Below are positions 28,341-37,512 of a stretch of 64,000 nt of DNA, one piece after another; the stretch's first letter is position 1; every line of letters starts with the position of its first letter. The notes beneath the pieces were generated by a model. That model did no database searches. It saw only the letters and a list, made by a program, of their open reading frames with translations, and was not told where the DNA came from. The stretch is from contig NZ_AYKS02000118.1 of the NCBI RefSeq assembly GCF_000496755.2, forward strand, positions 119,720 through 183,719. Direction: 5' to 3'. Source of the stretch: Serratia sp. DD3. GTDB taxonomy: Bacteria > Pseudomonadota > Gammaproteobacteria > Enterobacterales > Enterobacteriaceae. Position numbers and translations under genes: made by a program.

Positions 28341-29254
28341 TGTTGCTGGAAAAATCCCTGGCCGTTATTTTTGCCCTGTTACTGATCGCTACCCTCATTA
28401 ATGGGCTGTTGGTCTGGTTGCGCCCAGAGAAAAACTGGCGTGAATTAACGCTGCGCATCCGTACCTGGTGGGTCATTATCATCTTGTTTTCCCTGGCGAT
28501 GATCAGCCCCCACTGGCTGGCATTGACTTTTTTCGCGCTGGTCAGTTTTATAGCGTTGAAGGAATATTTGACCCTGATTCCCTCCCGATATTCTGACCGG
28601 ATGCCCATATTGTGGATGTTTATCGCCATTCCCATCAACTATTGGCTGATTGGCGCTAACTGGTATGGCATGTTCATTGTGTTTATTCCGGTCTATGTCT
28701 TTTTATTCCTTCCCGCTCGCATGGTGATTTCTGGCGATACGCATAGCTTTCTAAGCAGTGTGTCGCAGTTACACTGGGGCCTGATGACTACGGTCTTTGC
28801 CTTCAGTCATGTGGCCTTTTTGCTGGTTCTCCCTGCCAATGGCCAGCAAACAGGGGCCCTTTTGGTGCTATTTCTGGTCGGTCTGACAGAATTTAACGAC
28901 ATTACACAGTATCTGTGGGGCAAATCTCTGGGGCGGATTAAAGTCACGCCGAAAGTCAGCCCAAATAAAACCCTGGCTGGCTTGCTCGGTGGCATCGCCA
29001 GCACCACGTTGGCGGCGGTATTGCTTGGCCCGCTACTCACCCCATTAAGCTGGAATATGGCGCTGCTGGCCGGGTTGATTATTGGTGTGACGGGGTTCTG
29101 CGGTGATATTGTGATGTCAGCAATCAAACGCGATATCGGTGTAAAAGATAGCGGAACACTGCTCCCTGGCCATGGCGGTATTCTTGACCGCTTGGACTCC
29201 CTGATCTTCACCGCCCCGGTTTTCTTCCACTTTATTCGTTACTTCTATTACTGA
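28340..29254 (+). CDS. ynbB: phosphatidate cytidylyltransferase (CDP-diglyceride synthase) family, YnbB-like
   Basis: A 304-residue polytopic membrane protein. The CdsA signature is complete near the C terminus: SAIKRDIGVKDSGTLLPGHG followed by GILDRLDSL. An upstream acidic segment TEFNDITQYLWGK is also family-typical. The enzyme would make a CDP-activated lipid, the natural donor for the neighbouring YnbA. One-base overlap with ynbA and four-base gap to the acyltransferase gene indicate coupled translation. The main CdsA of the cell is encoded elsewhere, so this paralogue probably serves a special lipid. Confidence 0.92.
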   Translation: MLLEKSLAVIFALLLIATLINGLLVWLRPEKNWRELTLRIRTWWVIIILFSLAMISPHWLALTFFALVSFIALKEYLTLIPSRYSDRMPILWMFIAIPINYWLIGANWYGMFIVFIPVYVFLFLPARMVISGDTHSFLSSVSQLHWGLMTTVFAFSHVAFLLVLPANGQQTGALLVLFLVGLTEFNDITQYLWGKSLGRIKVTPKVSPNKTLAGLLGGIASTTLAAVLLGPLLTPLSWNMALLAGLIIGVTGFCGDIVMSAIKRDIGVKDSGTLLPGHGGILDRLDSLIFTAPVFFHFIRYFYY

Positions 29255-29258
29255 CATT

Positions 29259-29900
29259 ATGGTGAAAAAACTTCTCAAAACACTATTTTCACTCTGTATC
29301 GTCTGGCCGGTAATTTGGTTATGGCTTGGGCTACGAGTAAAACACCCACAACGACTGCCCAAACAAGGGCCGGCGATTATCGTGGCAAATCATAACAGCC
29401 ATATGGATGCGTTTACGCTGTTATCACTGTTCTCAATTCATCAACAACACAATGTCCACCCGGTGGCCGCTGCAGACTATTTTCTGCGTAACCGCTGGTT
29501 GGCGTGGTTTACGCTTAATATTCTCAATATTATCCCGGTCTCGCGCCAAGGAGGGGAAACCAATCCACTGGCACTTTGTGAACAAGCATTACGCGACAAT
29601 AAGATTCTGATCTTGTTTCCTGAAGGTAGCCGTGGTGAACCAGGAAAATTGGCACCACTAAAATCAGGGCTGTGGCATCTTAGCCAAAGTCTGCCGGAGG
29701 TACCGATTATCCCCATCTGGCTGAAAGGGACAGAACAGGTTATGGCAAAAGGCAACCGCATTCCTTTGCCGTTGTTTATTGATGTCAATGTAGGTGAGCC
29801 ACTGTACTCTCACCCGGATAAGAGCCAGTTTAAGGAAGCGCTATTACAGCGTTTATTACAACTCCGGCAGGAGACTCAAGGAAATGAATCCCATGATTAA
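29259..29900 (+). CDS. PlsC-like 1-acyl-glycerophosphate acyltransferase family protein
   Basis: A 213-residue membrane-associated acyltransferase. It has one N-terminal hydrophobic segment, the catalytic box NHNSHMD (N-H-x4-D), and the second box FPEGSRG with the glycerophosphate-binding arginine region. It likely acylates a lysophospholipid or similar alcohol using acyl-ACP or acyl-CoA. In the E. coli ynbABCD order that I recall, no separate acyltransferase stands between ynbB and ynbC, so this gene extends the operon. It overlaps ynbC by 17 bp. Confidence 0.9.
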   Translation: MVKKLLKTLFSLCIVWPVIWLWLGLRVKHPQRLPKQGPAIIVANHNSHMDAFTLLSLFSIHQQHNVHPVAAADYFLRNRWLAWFTLNILNIIPVSRQGGETNPLALCEQALRDNKILILFPEGSRGEPGKLAPLKSGLWHLSQSLPEVPIIPIWLKGTEQVMAKGNRIPLPLFIDVNVGEPLYSHPDKSQFKEALLQRLLQLRQETQGNESHD

Positions 29901-31647
29901 TACCCGTACGCCAGACGAAAAGTGTTTTCTGACCAGCGACCAGACTGAACTGTTTTATCGCCACTGGCCAGCGCAGGAAAACGGCGAAATAAATAAAATC
30001 ATCGTTTTGTTCCATCGCGGCCATGAGCACTCTGGGCGTATGCAACACATTGTTGATGAATTAGCTATGCCGGATAGCGCATTCTATGCTTGGGATGCAC
30101 GGGGACATGGGCGTTCGCCAGGTCAACGCGGTTACAGCCCATCGCTGACCCGCTCAGTACAGGATATGGATGAATTTGTTCGCTTTGTTGCTACCGAAAA
30201 TAATGTGCCCCTGGAGAATATTACCGTGGTAGCACAAAGCGTTGGGGCGGTACTGGCTGCGACCTGGGTACACGACTATGCGCCAGCCATTCGCGGCTTG
30301 GTGCTGGCATCACCCGCGTTTAAGGTTAAGTTGTATGTACCGTTTGCACGTAGCGGGCTGGCACTTTTGCACCGTTTGCGCGGGTTGTTTTTCGTCAACT
30401 CTTACGTCAAAGGCAAATACCTGACACACGACCCCGAGCGGGTAGCCAGCTTTGATCATGATCCTTTAGTTACCCGGCCAATCGCCGTCAATATATTGCT
30501 TGATCTCTACCGTACTGCGGAACGCGTAGTACGCGACGCCGCTGCAATTACCCTACCAGTACAGTTACTGATTTCCGGCAATGACCATGTTGTCCACCGC
30601 AAGCCGCAATTGGATTTCTACCAGGGGTTACGCAGCCAATTAAAAGAATTGCACATCCTCCCTGGTTTTTATCATGACACGCTCGGTGAGCGGGATCGCC
30701 ACATCGCATTCGACAAAATGCGCAGTTTTATCGACACCCTGTACGCCTTGCCACCGCAACGCTTCGATTACAGTAATGAAGACCGCTGGAGCCCAAGTGC
30801 TGATACTTGGCGAATGCTCAGTGGCGGCCCGGTTCCCTATTCTCTCGATGATGTGGCTTATCGCGCAATGCGTTATGGCATGAAAATGCTGGGTACCCAG
30901 TCAACTGGCGTGAAGTTAGGGTTTGAGACTGGTTTTGATTCCGGTAGCACCCTGGATTATGTCTATCGTAACCAACCACAAGGAAGTAACTGGCTAGGTC
31001 GGCAAATCGATAAGAACTACCTCAATAGCATTGGTTGGCAAGGGATCCGTCAGCGTAAACTTCATCTGCAGCAACTTATCCAACAAGCAGTAGCGCAGTT
31101 GGCCACACAAGGGACGCCAGTGCGTGTAGTGGATGTTGCCGCCGGGCATGGTCGCTATGTGTTGGATGCGTTGGCGAGTGAACCCCTCGTCAGTCATATT
31201 CTCCTGCGTGATTACAGTGAACTGAATGTCGAGAAAGGACAGGAAATGATCGCTTCACGCGGCATGGAAGATAAGGCCCATTTTGAACGTGGTGACGCTT
31301 TTAACCGCGATGAACTGGCTGCATTAACGCCACGCCCAACGCTGGGTATCGTTTCTGGGCTTTACGAGCTATTTCCTGAAAATACACTGGTACGTAATTC
31401 GTTAGCTGGGTTGGCAGAGGCCATTGAACCCGGGGGGATATTGATCTACACCGGGCAACCGTGGCATCCGCAGTTAAAAACCATCGCCTGGTCCCTCACC
31501 AGCCATAAAGATGGTAAGGCGTGGGTAATGCGTGTACGTACCCAAGGGGAAATGGATGCCTTGGTGCAAGAAGCCGGTTTTGATAAATGTGCCCAGTTAA
31601 TTGATCAGTGGGGGATTTTTACTGTTTCACTGGCGGTGCGTCGCTAA
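29884..31647 (+). CDS. ynbC: bifunctional alpha/beta-hydrolase and SAM-methyltransferase, YnbC-like
   Basis: A 587-residue fusion; start ATG 29884 behind CAAGGA (ATG 29893 is an alternative). Residues 1-290 are a lysophospholipase/monoglyceride-lipase-like hydrolase: HRGHEHSGR at 44-52, nucleophile Ser119 in VAQSVG, likely acid D234 (SGNDH) and His264 (GFYHD). Residues 330-587 form a class I methyltransferase with SAM motif VVDVAAGHGRYV (414-425) and later EAIEPGGILIYTGQPWHPQ. E. coli YnbC has the same fusion and near-equal length. Together with ynbA/B/D it suggests building or editing a modified phospholipid at the inner membrane. Confidence 0.9.
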   Translation: MNPMINTRTPDEKCFLTSDQTELFYRHWPAQENGEINKIIVLFHRGHEHSGRMQHIVDELAMPDSAFYAWDARGHGRSPGQRGYSPSLTRSVQDMDEFVRFVATENNVPLENITVVAQSVGAVLAATWVHDYAPAIRGLVLASPAFKVKLYVPFARSGLALLHRLRGLFFVNSYVKGKYLTHDPERVASFDHDPLVTRPIAVNILLDLYRTAERVVRDAAAITLPVQLLISGNDHVVHRKPQLDFYQGLRSQLKELHILPGFYHDTLGERDRHIAFDKMRSFIDTLYALPPQRFDYSNEDRWSPSADTWRMLSGGPVPYSLDDVAYRAMRYGMKMLGTQSTGVKLGFETGFDSGSTLDYVYRNQPQGSNWLGRQIDKNYLNSIGWQGIRQRKLHLQQLIQQAVAQLATQGTPVRVVDVAAGHGRYVLDALASEPLVSHILLRDYSELNVEKGQEMIASRGMEDKAHFERGDAFNRDELAALTPRPTLGIVSGLYELFPENTLVRNSLAGLAEAIEPGGILIYTGQPWHPQLKTIAWSLTSHKDGKAWVMRVRTQGEMDALVQEAGFDKCAQLIDQWGIFTVSLAVRR

Positions 31648-31649
31648 GC

Positions 31650-32945
31650 ATGAGCAGTTCTGTAACTCGCCGTACTATTATTATTCACGGGATAGGCTGG
31701 CTGCTGTTGCTGGCCCCCCTTTTTTTCCTCACCTATGGTCAGGTAAACCAGTTTACCGCTGGCAGGGGTGATGTGGGCAGCCTGGTGTTTGACTGGGAGA
31801 AGCATATTCCCTTTATTCCGCTGACCATAATTCCCTATTGGAGCCTTGATATATTCTACGGGTTGTCGCTATTTATCTGTACAACACTCAGTGAACAGCG
31901 ACGCTTGGTCTACCGGTTAGCATTAGCCCCTCTGGTGGCCTGTATCGGTTTTTTACTCTTTCCGCTGAAATTTTCCTTCACCAGACCGCCAATTTCTGGT
32001 GCTGCCGGTTGGTTGTTCGAACAATTGGAGCAATTTGATTTACCCTATAATCAATCACCTTCTCTGCATATTATTTTTTGCTGGTTACTCTGGCGCCACT
32101 TCAGCCGCCACCTTGGCGGCCACGGGCACCGGATTTTTACCGCATGGTTTCTGCTTATCGCACTCTCCGTTGTGACGACTTGGCAGCACCATTTCATCGA
32201 CGTTATCACTGGGTTGATCGCGGGTATGGTGATTGACTGGCTGGTACCAGAACAGGGGCAATGGCGTTGGCAGCGCCCAGATAGCCGCCGCTGGAAATTA
32301 ACCAGACGCTATTTGTTCGGTTCACTCATAGCCATAGCAGCAAGTTTTTATCTGCCGTGGCTGTGGTGGCCAGCCATAGCGTTGATGATTGTCACGCTGG
32401 GATATGCCGGGTTTGGCGTCACCGTGTTGCAAAAAAATGAACAAGGAAAACTCACCCCTGCCGCCTACTGGTTACTGATGCCCTGGCGGTTGGGGATGTT
32501 TATTTCTCTACGCTATTACACCCGCCGTTTGCCTGCGGTTAGCCCGCTCACGGATGAGGTGTTCCTGGGCTCTTACCCCCGTAACCAGCCATTACAACGG
32601 GCAGTGTTGGATGTTACCAGTGAGTTTCCCCGAGCGCGCAACATAACCGGAGTCGCCTATTATTGTGTACCGATGTTGGATTTGGTCAACCCGCAAGCGA
32701 GCCAACTCCGTGAGGCGGTTCTCATGCTGGAACAGTTGCAGCGTACACAAGGTAGCGTGCTTATCCATTGTGCATTAGGCTTGTCACGCAGTGCTTTAGT
32801 GGCAGCCGCCTGGCTACTCTATAAACAACCGTCACTCACGGTAATGGAAGCCGTCGCCTATATTCGGCAGAAGCGGCCGCAGGTAGTCTTAAACGCTCAA
32901 CATCTGGAGCTGTTAGAACAATGGCGAATGAACATCAGGAAATAA
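31650..32945 (+). CDS. ynbD: PAP2-type and dual-specificity phosphatase fusion, YnbD-like
   Basis: A 431-residue membrane protein; start ATG 31650, two bases after the ynbC stop. The N-terminal half has several helices and PAP2 lipid-phosphatase elements: KFSFTRPP (107-114), the SPSLH segment (136-140) and WQHHFIDVITG (179-189). The C-terminal cytosolic domain is a dual-specificity/tyrosine phosphatase with the P-loop HCALGLSRS (373-381; Cys374 nucleophile, Arg380). This pairing recalls lipid phosphatases of the phosphatidylglycerophosphate or phosphoinositide type. The 3' end overlaps the next gene by 25 bp. Confidence 0.9.
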   Translation: MSSSVTRRTIIIHGIGWLLLLAPLFFLTYGQVNQFTAGRGDVGSLVFDWEKHIPFIPLTIIPYWSLDIFYGLSLFICTTLSEQRRLVYRLALAPLVACIGFLLFPLKFSFTRPPISGAAGWLFEQLEQFDLPYNQSPSLHIIFCWLLWRHFSRHLGGHGHRIFTAWFLLIALSVVTTWQHHFIDVITGLIAGMVIDWLVPEQGQWRWQRPDSRRWKLTRRYLFGSLIAIAASFYLPWLWWPAIALMIVTLGYAGFGVTVLQKNEQGKLTPAAYWLLMPWRLGMFISLRYYTRRLPAVSPLTDEVFLGSYPRNQPLQRAVLDVTSEFPRARNITGVAYYCVPMLDLVNPQASQLREAVLMLEQLQRTQGSVLIHCALGLSRSALVAAAWLLYKQPSLTVMEAVAYIRQKRPQVVLNAQHLELLEQWRMNIRK

Positions 32946-33328
32946 CAGCAACCGAACAACTAACCACCGTGTTGCTTGAACGAACTCTGCTGAGCTGGCG
33001 TTTTTTGCTGTTGATGGTGGTACCACCATTACTATGGGTTATTTTTGCTGCATCACCCGGATTGATGCGGGCAGGGGTGTCGTTGCTGAGTGGTGTATGT
33101 ATTTATGGCTGCTGGCGCCTATGGTTGGATGTCGGTTATTTAACACAGTTCAACGAGGCGCAGAATCAACAAGCCGGGAAAGCGCTGGCATTGATTTGGC
33201 AACGGCAACGGTTAACCCAACTGACATTCCCGCAACGTCAACATGGTGCGTTATGCCAACTCAAGCGCACCATGTTAATCACGGCGTTATTGTGGGTTCT
33301 CTGGTTGTTCGCTTTGATTCTCTACTGA
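32921..33328 (+). CDS. small membrane protein at the end of the ynb operon
   Basis: A 135-residue protein with three likely membrane segments: SWRFLLLMVVPPLLWVIFAA (about 25-44), GVSLLSGVCIYGCWRLWLDV (52-71) and LITALLWVLWLFALIL near the C terminus, with a polar cytosolic loop of about 40 residues between the last two. The start lies inside ynbD (25-bp overlap), so translation is coupled. I do not recognise a family. Its position implies a role with the YnbA-D lipid pathway. Confidence 0.75.
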   Translation: MANEHQEITATEQLTTVLLERTLLSWRFLLLMVVPPLLWVIFAASPGLMRAGVSLLSGVCIYGCWRLWLDVGYLTQFNEAQNQQAGKALALIWQRQRLTQLTFPQRQHGALCQLKRTMLITALLWVLWLFALILY

Positions 33329-33538
33329 ACGTTGGCTAAGTAGTGAACCCTGTAAGCATTGCTGGGTGAATCTATTAACCATAGGCAACAACAGACAACT
33401 ACAGGCCTTAAATAATCGGCTGTTGCCTAACGTTTCTCTGTGATAACAAAGATTAATTTTTACCCGGTGCTTTTATAAAAAATTTTCACCCGCTATTCTG
33501 TTAATCATTACTCATTTAGACAAGCCAAAGGTATTCCT

Positions 33539-34876
33539 ATGTCTTTTCGTCTCACGACCCAAAAGGTGCTGTTTGCGAGTTCGCTGATTATGTCAGGTTA
33601 TGTACTCACCGCCAACGCAGAAGATCCGGCAACCACAGTACAAACACCTCCCTCAGTACCATCAGCAACGCTGCCAGCATCGACAGACGGAGCTCCCTCT
33701 GCACAAACAACAAACAACACTAAAGCAGCAGAGGCAGAACCCGCAGCCACCCCCACGTCAACAGGCCCAAGCCTAACTGAACAGCCTAAAATGTCGAATG
33801 AAAAAGAGACAGATGAAAAAGAGACAAAACAAGAGGTAAAAGAGAACCTGGCGACTTCAACTAATGTGAATGCGGCGACACCAGAAAGTACGACCACGCC
33901 AGAAAATATCACTACGCCGAAAAATATAACTTCACCAGAAAATATAACTACGCCACAACAAAAAGAGACAGTGGCTGTTCCAACCGAAACAACAGCAACC
34001 GAAACAACGACAGCAGAAACAACAGAAGACACCAAAACACCCGATGTAGCGCCTGCGGCAAAGCCATCACCCGCCTTTCCATCCATAACTGAGCAACCAA
34101 AAGAGTTGGATAAAAAAGAGATACAAGCGGGTGAAGCCGCTGCAACTAGCGCGAGTTCGGCAACAGCAGAAAGTACATCCGTGTCTGAGAATATTGCGAC
34201 AGCAGAAAAAAAAGAGGCCGTGACGACTACGCCAACAGTAGCAAAAGAATTTAAATTAGATAGCGAAGAGCAAAAACGTGCTTATGCCAGTGGTATCGCA
34301 TTAGGGCACTATATTGAAGCGCAAATTGCTCAACAAAAAGAACTCCATATAACGCTTGATAAAAATATAATGTTAGCGGGTGTCGCTGATGCCTTCAACA
34401 ATCAGGAAAAAATGAGTGAGAAAGAAGTACGCGACACGTTACTCATTCTTGACGAGCAGATAAACGTCTTAGCAGAAGATAAAAATAATAAAAGAATTGC
34501 TGCAGATAAAACCTGGATGGAGCAATTTGCACAGCGTGAAGGGGTCAAGAAAAACAAACAAGGGTTGCTTTACTTGATAATCAATAAAGGGAGCGGTCCA
34601 GCACTGCAAAGTACCGATGTTGTTGAGTTAAGTTTTAAAGGTACCTTGATTGATGGCACTGTGGTTGATGGCCCTAAAGTTGATAACTCGTACCAAGTAT
34701 TTAAAGTAGATAATATACCGCCACTGCTGCGTGATAGCGTGAAACTTATTCGTAAAGGGGGAGAGATTCAGGTCGCGATCCCACCTTCAGCGATAAAAGT
34801 TCCGGATGGATCTAAAAAACCTGAGTTTGTGGTTATCTACACTATTTCTGTTATTGATGTAAATAAACCGCAATAG
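33539..34876 (+). CDS. periplasmic FKBP-type peptidyl-prolyl isomerase-like protein with long Thr/Glu/Pro linker
   Basis: A 445-residue protein. A signal peptide ends at ANA/ED (residue 27). Residues 28-235 are low-complexity, rich in Thr, Glu, Pro, Ala, with short repeats (PENITTP, PKNITSP, PENITTP at 121-139) and two related blocks beginning PSLTEQPK (77) and PSITEQPK (181). Residues 237-330 match the FKBP N-terminal helical dimerisation domain (EEQKRAYASGIALGHYIE). Residues 335-440 match the FKBP catalytic fold (VELSFKGTLIDGTVVDGPK, IPPSAIK). Several canonical active-site residues are changed: V-x-Y-x-G is V-E-L-S-F-K-G, F-D-S is V-D-G, and the conserved Trp is absent. It resembles FkpA/Mip in layout, but PPIase activity is doubtful. 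Confidence 0.8.
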   Translation: MSFRLTTQKVLFASSLIMSGYVLTANAEDPATTVQTPPSVPSATLPASTDGAPSAQTTNNTKAAEAEPAATPTSTGPSLTEQPKMSNEKETDEKETKQEVKENLATSTNVNAATPESTTTPENITTPKNITSPENITTPQQKETVAVPTETTATETTTAETTEDTKTPDVAPAAKPSPAFPSITEQPKELDKKEIQAGEAAATSASSATAESTSVSENIATAEKKEAVTTTPTVAKEFKLDSEEQKRAYASGIALGHYIEAQIAQQKELHITLDKNIMLAGVADAFNNQEKMSEKEVRDTLLILDEQINVLAEDKNNKRIAADKTWMEQFAQREGVKKNKQGLLYLIINKGSGPALQSTDVVELSFKGTLIDGTVVDGPKVDNSYQVFKVDNIPPLLRDSVKLIRKGGEIQVAIPPSAIKVPDGSKKPEFVVIYTISVIDVNKPQ

Positions 34877-34885
34877 CGATTTATC

Positions 34886-34912
34886 CCCCAGCAGTTATTC
34901 GAACTGCTGGGG
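34886..34912. terminator. hairpin after the FKBP-like gene
   Basis: Perfect arms CCCCAGCAGTT (34886-34896) and AACTGCTGGGG (34902-34912), five-base loop. The T tract is poor (TTAGTGATT), but the stem is strong and sits just after the stop. Confidence 0.6.
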
Positions 34913-34975
34913 TTAGTGATTACCAGATTCTGCGCGATCCCTACGTTTTAATCTTCAAGTTCACGCAACTGTTAT

Positions 34976-35278
34976 TCAAATTGGAGCACGATCGATCTGC
35001 GTCAAAGCTTGGTTAATGGCAAATATCTTTCCATTAACCTGGGGAATACCAAAATTGCGAAGCCGCTCGCTATGCATCGCCAGATAGGCCTCAGCACTGG
35101 AAATATTGGCGAACAAGTAGATGCCACCCGCTTCTTGGGTGGCCTGGTTTTCAGTCCAGATCTTCCAAATCAACCCCGGTTCTTCGGCAATAGAGTGGGC
35201 TAACCCCTCCATCGCTTGCGCCATTTCCTGCCCCCAAGGGCCATGGTAGGGAAAATCAACTTGCAGTATGTAGCTCAT
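34976..35278 (-). CDS. YdhR-like putative monooxygenase
   Basis: A 100-residue ferredoxin-fold protein. The start is ATG 35278, with AAAGGAG seven bases upstream; the frame extends six codons further but without a ribosome-binding site. It closely follows the E. coli YdhR pattern: PYHGPWGQEMAQAMEGLAHSIAEEPGLIWKIWTEN, QEAGGIYLFANISSAEAYLAMHSERLRNFGI. YdhR-family proteins are dimeric and proposed to act on small aromatic compounds; no reaction is established. It lies alone between the FKBP-like gene and glmS. Confidence 0.88.
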   Translation of the reverse strand: MSYILQVDFPYHGPWGQEMAQAMEGLAHSIAEEPGLIWKIWTENQATQEAGGIYLFANISSAEAYLAMHSERLRNFGIPQVNGKIFAINQALTQIDRAPI

Positions 35279-35351
35279 AAAAAACTCCTTTTTCATTGCA
35301 TTATCAGTGAAGAATAATGCGTTCTGATAAACATCACTTGAGCTTAATCAT

Positions 35352-35388
35352 AAAAAAATCCGGTTTGCCTTTGGGGCATAACCGGATT
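35352..35388 (-). terminator. terminator after glmS
   Basis: Stem AATCCGGTT (35357-35365) / AACCGGATT (35380-35388); leftward it ends in a run of seven T residues (A tract 35352-35358 on the plus strand). Confidence 0.88.
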
Positions 35389-35430
35389 TATTCAGTTCAC
35401 AACTTTATGGTCATCCTGCAACTAAAATGA

Positions 35431-37260
35431 TTACTCAACAGTAACCGATTTCGCCAGGTTGCGCGGCTGATCCACATCTGTACCTTTAATCAATGCCACA
35501 TGATAGGACAACAGTTGTAGCGGAACCGTGTAGAAGATTGGCGCGACAATTTCTTCAACATGAGGCAATGGGATAATGGTCATGCCTTCACTACTGACAA
35601 AACCGGCATCCTGATCGGCGAACACATAAAGCTGACCGCCACGCGCACGGACCTCTTCAATGTTGGATTTGAGTTTTTCCAGCAATTCATTGTTTGGCGC
35701 CACCACAATCACAGGCATATCCGCATCGATCAACGCTAATGGACCGTGCTTCAGTTCACCGGCAGCATAGGCTTCCGCATGAATATAGGAGATCTCTTTC
35801 AGCTTAAGCGCACCCTCCATGGCGATCGGGTATTGATCACCACGGCCTAAAAACAGGGCGTGATTTTTGTCAGAGAAACCTTCTGCCAATGCCTCAATTT
35901 TTTTGTCCAGCGACAGCATCTGTTCTATACGCGCAGGCAACGCTTGCAAACCATGCACAATCTCATGCTCTACGCTCTCTGGCATCCCCTTCAGATGGCC
36001 AATACGCGCCACCAGCATCAACAACACCGCAAGCTGGGTGGTAAAGGCTTTGGTGGATGCCACACCGATTTCAACGCCTGCTTTCGTCATCAGCGCCAGA
36101 TCGGATTCACGAACCAGAGAAGAACCTGCCACATTACACACCGCCAAAGAACCCAGATATCCCAGTTCTTTAGACAGGCGTAGAGCCGCCAATGTATCAG
36201 CGGTTTCACCGGATTGGGACAGGGTAATCAGTAAGCTACCTGGGCGCACCGCAGATTTGCGGTAGCGGAATTCGGAGGCGATCTCTACATCGCAAGAGAC
36301 ACCGGCCAGCGACTCGAACCAATAACGCGCTACCATACCCGAATGATAAGAAGTGCCACAGGCAATAATCTGTACATGCTGTACTTTTGCCAGCAATTCA
36401 TCACTCTTTGGCCCTAATTCACTCAGATTGATCTGCCCATGGCTAAAACGCCCTTCCAGGGTGTTTTTCAATGCCATTGGCTGCTCAAAAATCTCTTTCT
36501 GCATGTAATGACGATATATGCCTTTGTCACCGGCATCGTATTGCACCTGAGATTCAATCTCCGGGCGCTTAATTTCATCACCTTGTTTATCAAAAATAGT
36601 GACAGTACGGCGAGTCACAGCCACTACATCTCCCTCTTCCAGGAAGATAAAACGGCGGGTTACCGGTAGCAATGCCAGTTGGTCGGAAGCAATAAAGTTC
36701 TCGCCAACACCAAGGCCAATGACCAATGGGCTACCAGAACGGGCAGCAATCAACTCGCTGGGGTCACGGCTATCCATCACCACCATGCCATAAGCACCAC
36801 GCAACTGTGGGATCACCCGCTGAACCACTTCACATAGTGTCCCACCCAGTTTCTGCTCCCAATGAACCAAGTGAGTAATCACTTCAGTATCGGTTTCAGA
36901 GCTGAAATGGTAACCACGCTCAATCAATAATTCACGCAACGGTTCGTGGTTTTCAATAATGCCGTTATGCACTACGGTGATGTAATCTGATACATGAGGA
37001 TGCGCATTCGCTTCTGATGGTTCACCGTGGGTAGCCCAACGGGTGTGAGCAATACCGGTTCCCCCATGCAGAGGATGTTGGTTTGCTGCTTCCGCCAGTT
37101 TTTGTACTTTGCCGACACGACGCAAACGGCTGACATGACCTTCGCTATCCACTACCGCCAAGCCAGCAGAGTCATATCCACGGTATTCCAAACGACGTAA
37201 ACCTTCTAACAGAATTTCTGCTATATCGCGCTGCGCTACTGCACCTACAATTCCACACAT
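35431..37260 (-). CDS. glmS: glutamine-fructose-6-phosphate aminotransferase (isomerizing)
   Basis: A 609-residue enzyme that makes glucosamine-6-phosphate from fructose-6-phosphate and glutamine, the first step toward UDP-GlcNAc. The N terminus [10 protein letters not shown] exposes Cys2, the glutamine amidotransferase nucleophile after Met removal. [18 protein letters not shown] is the glutamine-binding segment. The C-terminal half carries two SIS domains ([52 protein letters not shown]) and ends NLAKSVTVE. Downstream of glmU, as in E. coli, where expression depends on the sRNA GlmZ. The 3' end is the attTn7 locus, but no Tn7-type element is present. Confidence 0.98.
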   Translation of the reverse strand: MCGIVGAVAQRDIAEILLEGLRRLEYRGYDSAGLAVVDSEGHVSRLRRVGKVQKLAEAANQHPLHGGTGIAHTRWATHGEPSEANAHPHVSDYITVVHNGIIENHEPLRELLIERGYHFSSETDTEVITHLVHWEQKLGGTLCEVVQRVIPQLRGAYGMVVMDSRDPSELIAARSGSPLVIGLGVGENFIASDQLALLPVTRRFIFLEEGDVVAVTRRTVTIFDKQGDEIKRPEIESQVQYDAGDKGIYRHYMQKEIFEQPMALKNTLEGRFSHGQINLSELGPKSDELLAKVQHVQIIACGTSYHSGMVARYWFESLAGVSCDVEIASEFRYRKSAVRPGSLLITLSQSGETADTLAALRLSKELGYLGSLAVCNVAGSSLVRESDLALMTKAGVEIGVASTKAFTTQLAVLLMLVARIGHLKGMPESVEHEIVHGLQALPARIEQMLSLDKKIEALAEGFSDKNHALFLGRGDQYPIAMEGALKLKEISYIHAEAYAAGELKHGPLALIDADMPVIVVAPNNELLEKLKSNIEEVRARGGQLYVFADQDAGFVSSEGMTIIPLPHVEEIVAPIFYTVPLQLLSYHVALIKGTDVDQPRNLAKSVTVE

Positions 37261-37277
37261 ATTTTGTATTCCTGATT

Positions 37278-37297
37278 AAGTGCCTTTCAGGGCACTT
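37278..37297 (-). promoter_or_regulatory. hairpin in the glmS leader next to the ribosome-binding site
   Basis: Arms AAGTGCC / GGCACTT with a six-base loop end 17 bases before the glmS start. In E. coli the glmS leader folds so as to block translation until GlmZ opens it; this hairpin could play that part here. The sRNA pairing itself was not checked. Confidence 0.5.
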
Positions 37298-37447
37298 GCG
37301 ATGCCTTGACCTGATTTTGCCGGTTTTTTACCGTGCGCCCCGAGCCTGTAGATGGTGGGGTTATTATGTTTTGTACTGACCTCTGTAGAAGAGCCCAATA
37401 CAAAACACACTGGTTAATCGGTACTGATTTATCCACTCAGTCACACT

Positions 37448-37485
37448 CGCCTGAATGCTAACAATATAAGGTTGGCATTCAGGCG
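37448..37485. other. hairpin in the glmU-glmS intergenic region
   Basis: Perfect 11-bp arms CGCCTGAATGC (37448-37458) and GCATTCAGGCG (37475-37485) with a 16-base loop, no T tract. It lies just downstream of glmU and may mark the RNase processing site that separates glmU and glmS mRNA, or protect the glmU 3' end. Confidence 0.5.
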
Positions 37486-37512
37486 CGAGGTAGCCAGAAA
37501 AATAATGGTAAA

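Noticed and set aside
33382..33429. Inverted repeat TAGGCAACA / TGTTGCCTA upstream of the FKBP-like gene
   Set aside because: Arms are only nine bases with a loop of 30 bases; could be a regulatory site but support is too thin for a feature.
33890..33960. Short repeated units resembling a repeat array
   Set aside because: They lie in frame inside the FKBP-like gene and encode the Pro-Glu-Asn-Ile-Thr repeats; units are too short and lack spacers for a CRISPR array.
33598..34086. 162-codon open frame antisense to the FKBP-like linker
   Set aside because: A Val/Ser-rich shadow of the low-complexity Thr/Glu/Pro coding region, without its own start signals.
35352..35430. Tn7 insertion at the glmS 3' end
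   Set aside because: The attTn7 region is present, but immediately downstream are only a terminator and the YdhR-like gene; no Tn7 ends or tns genes are visible.
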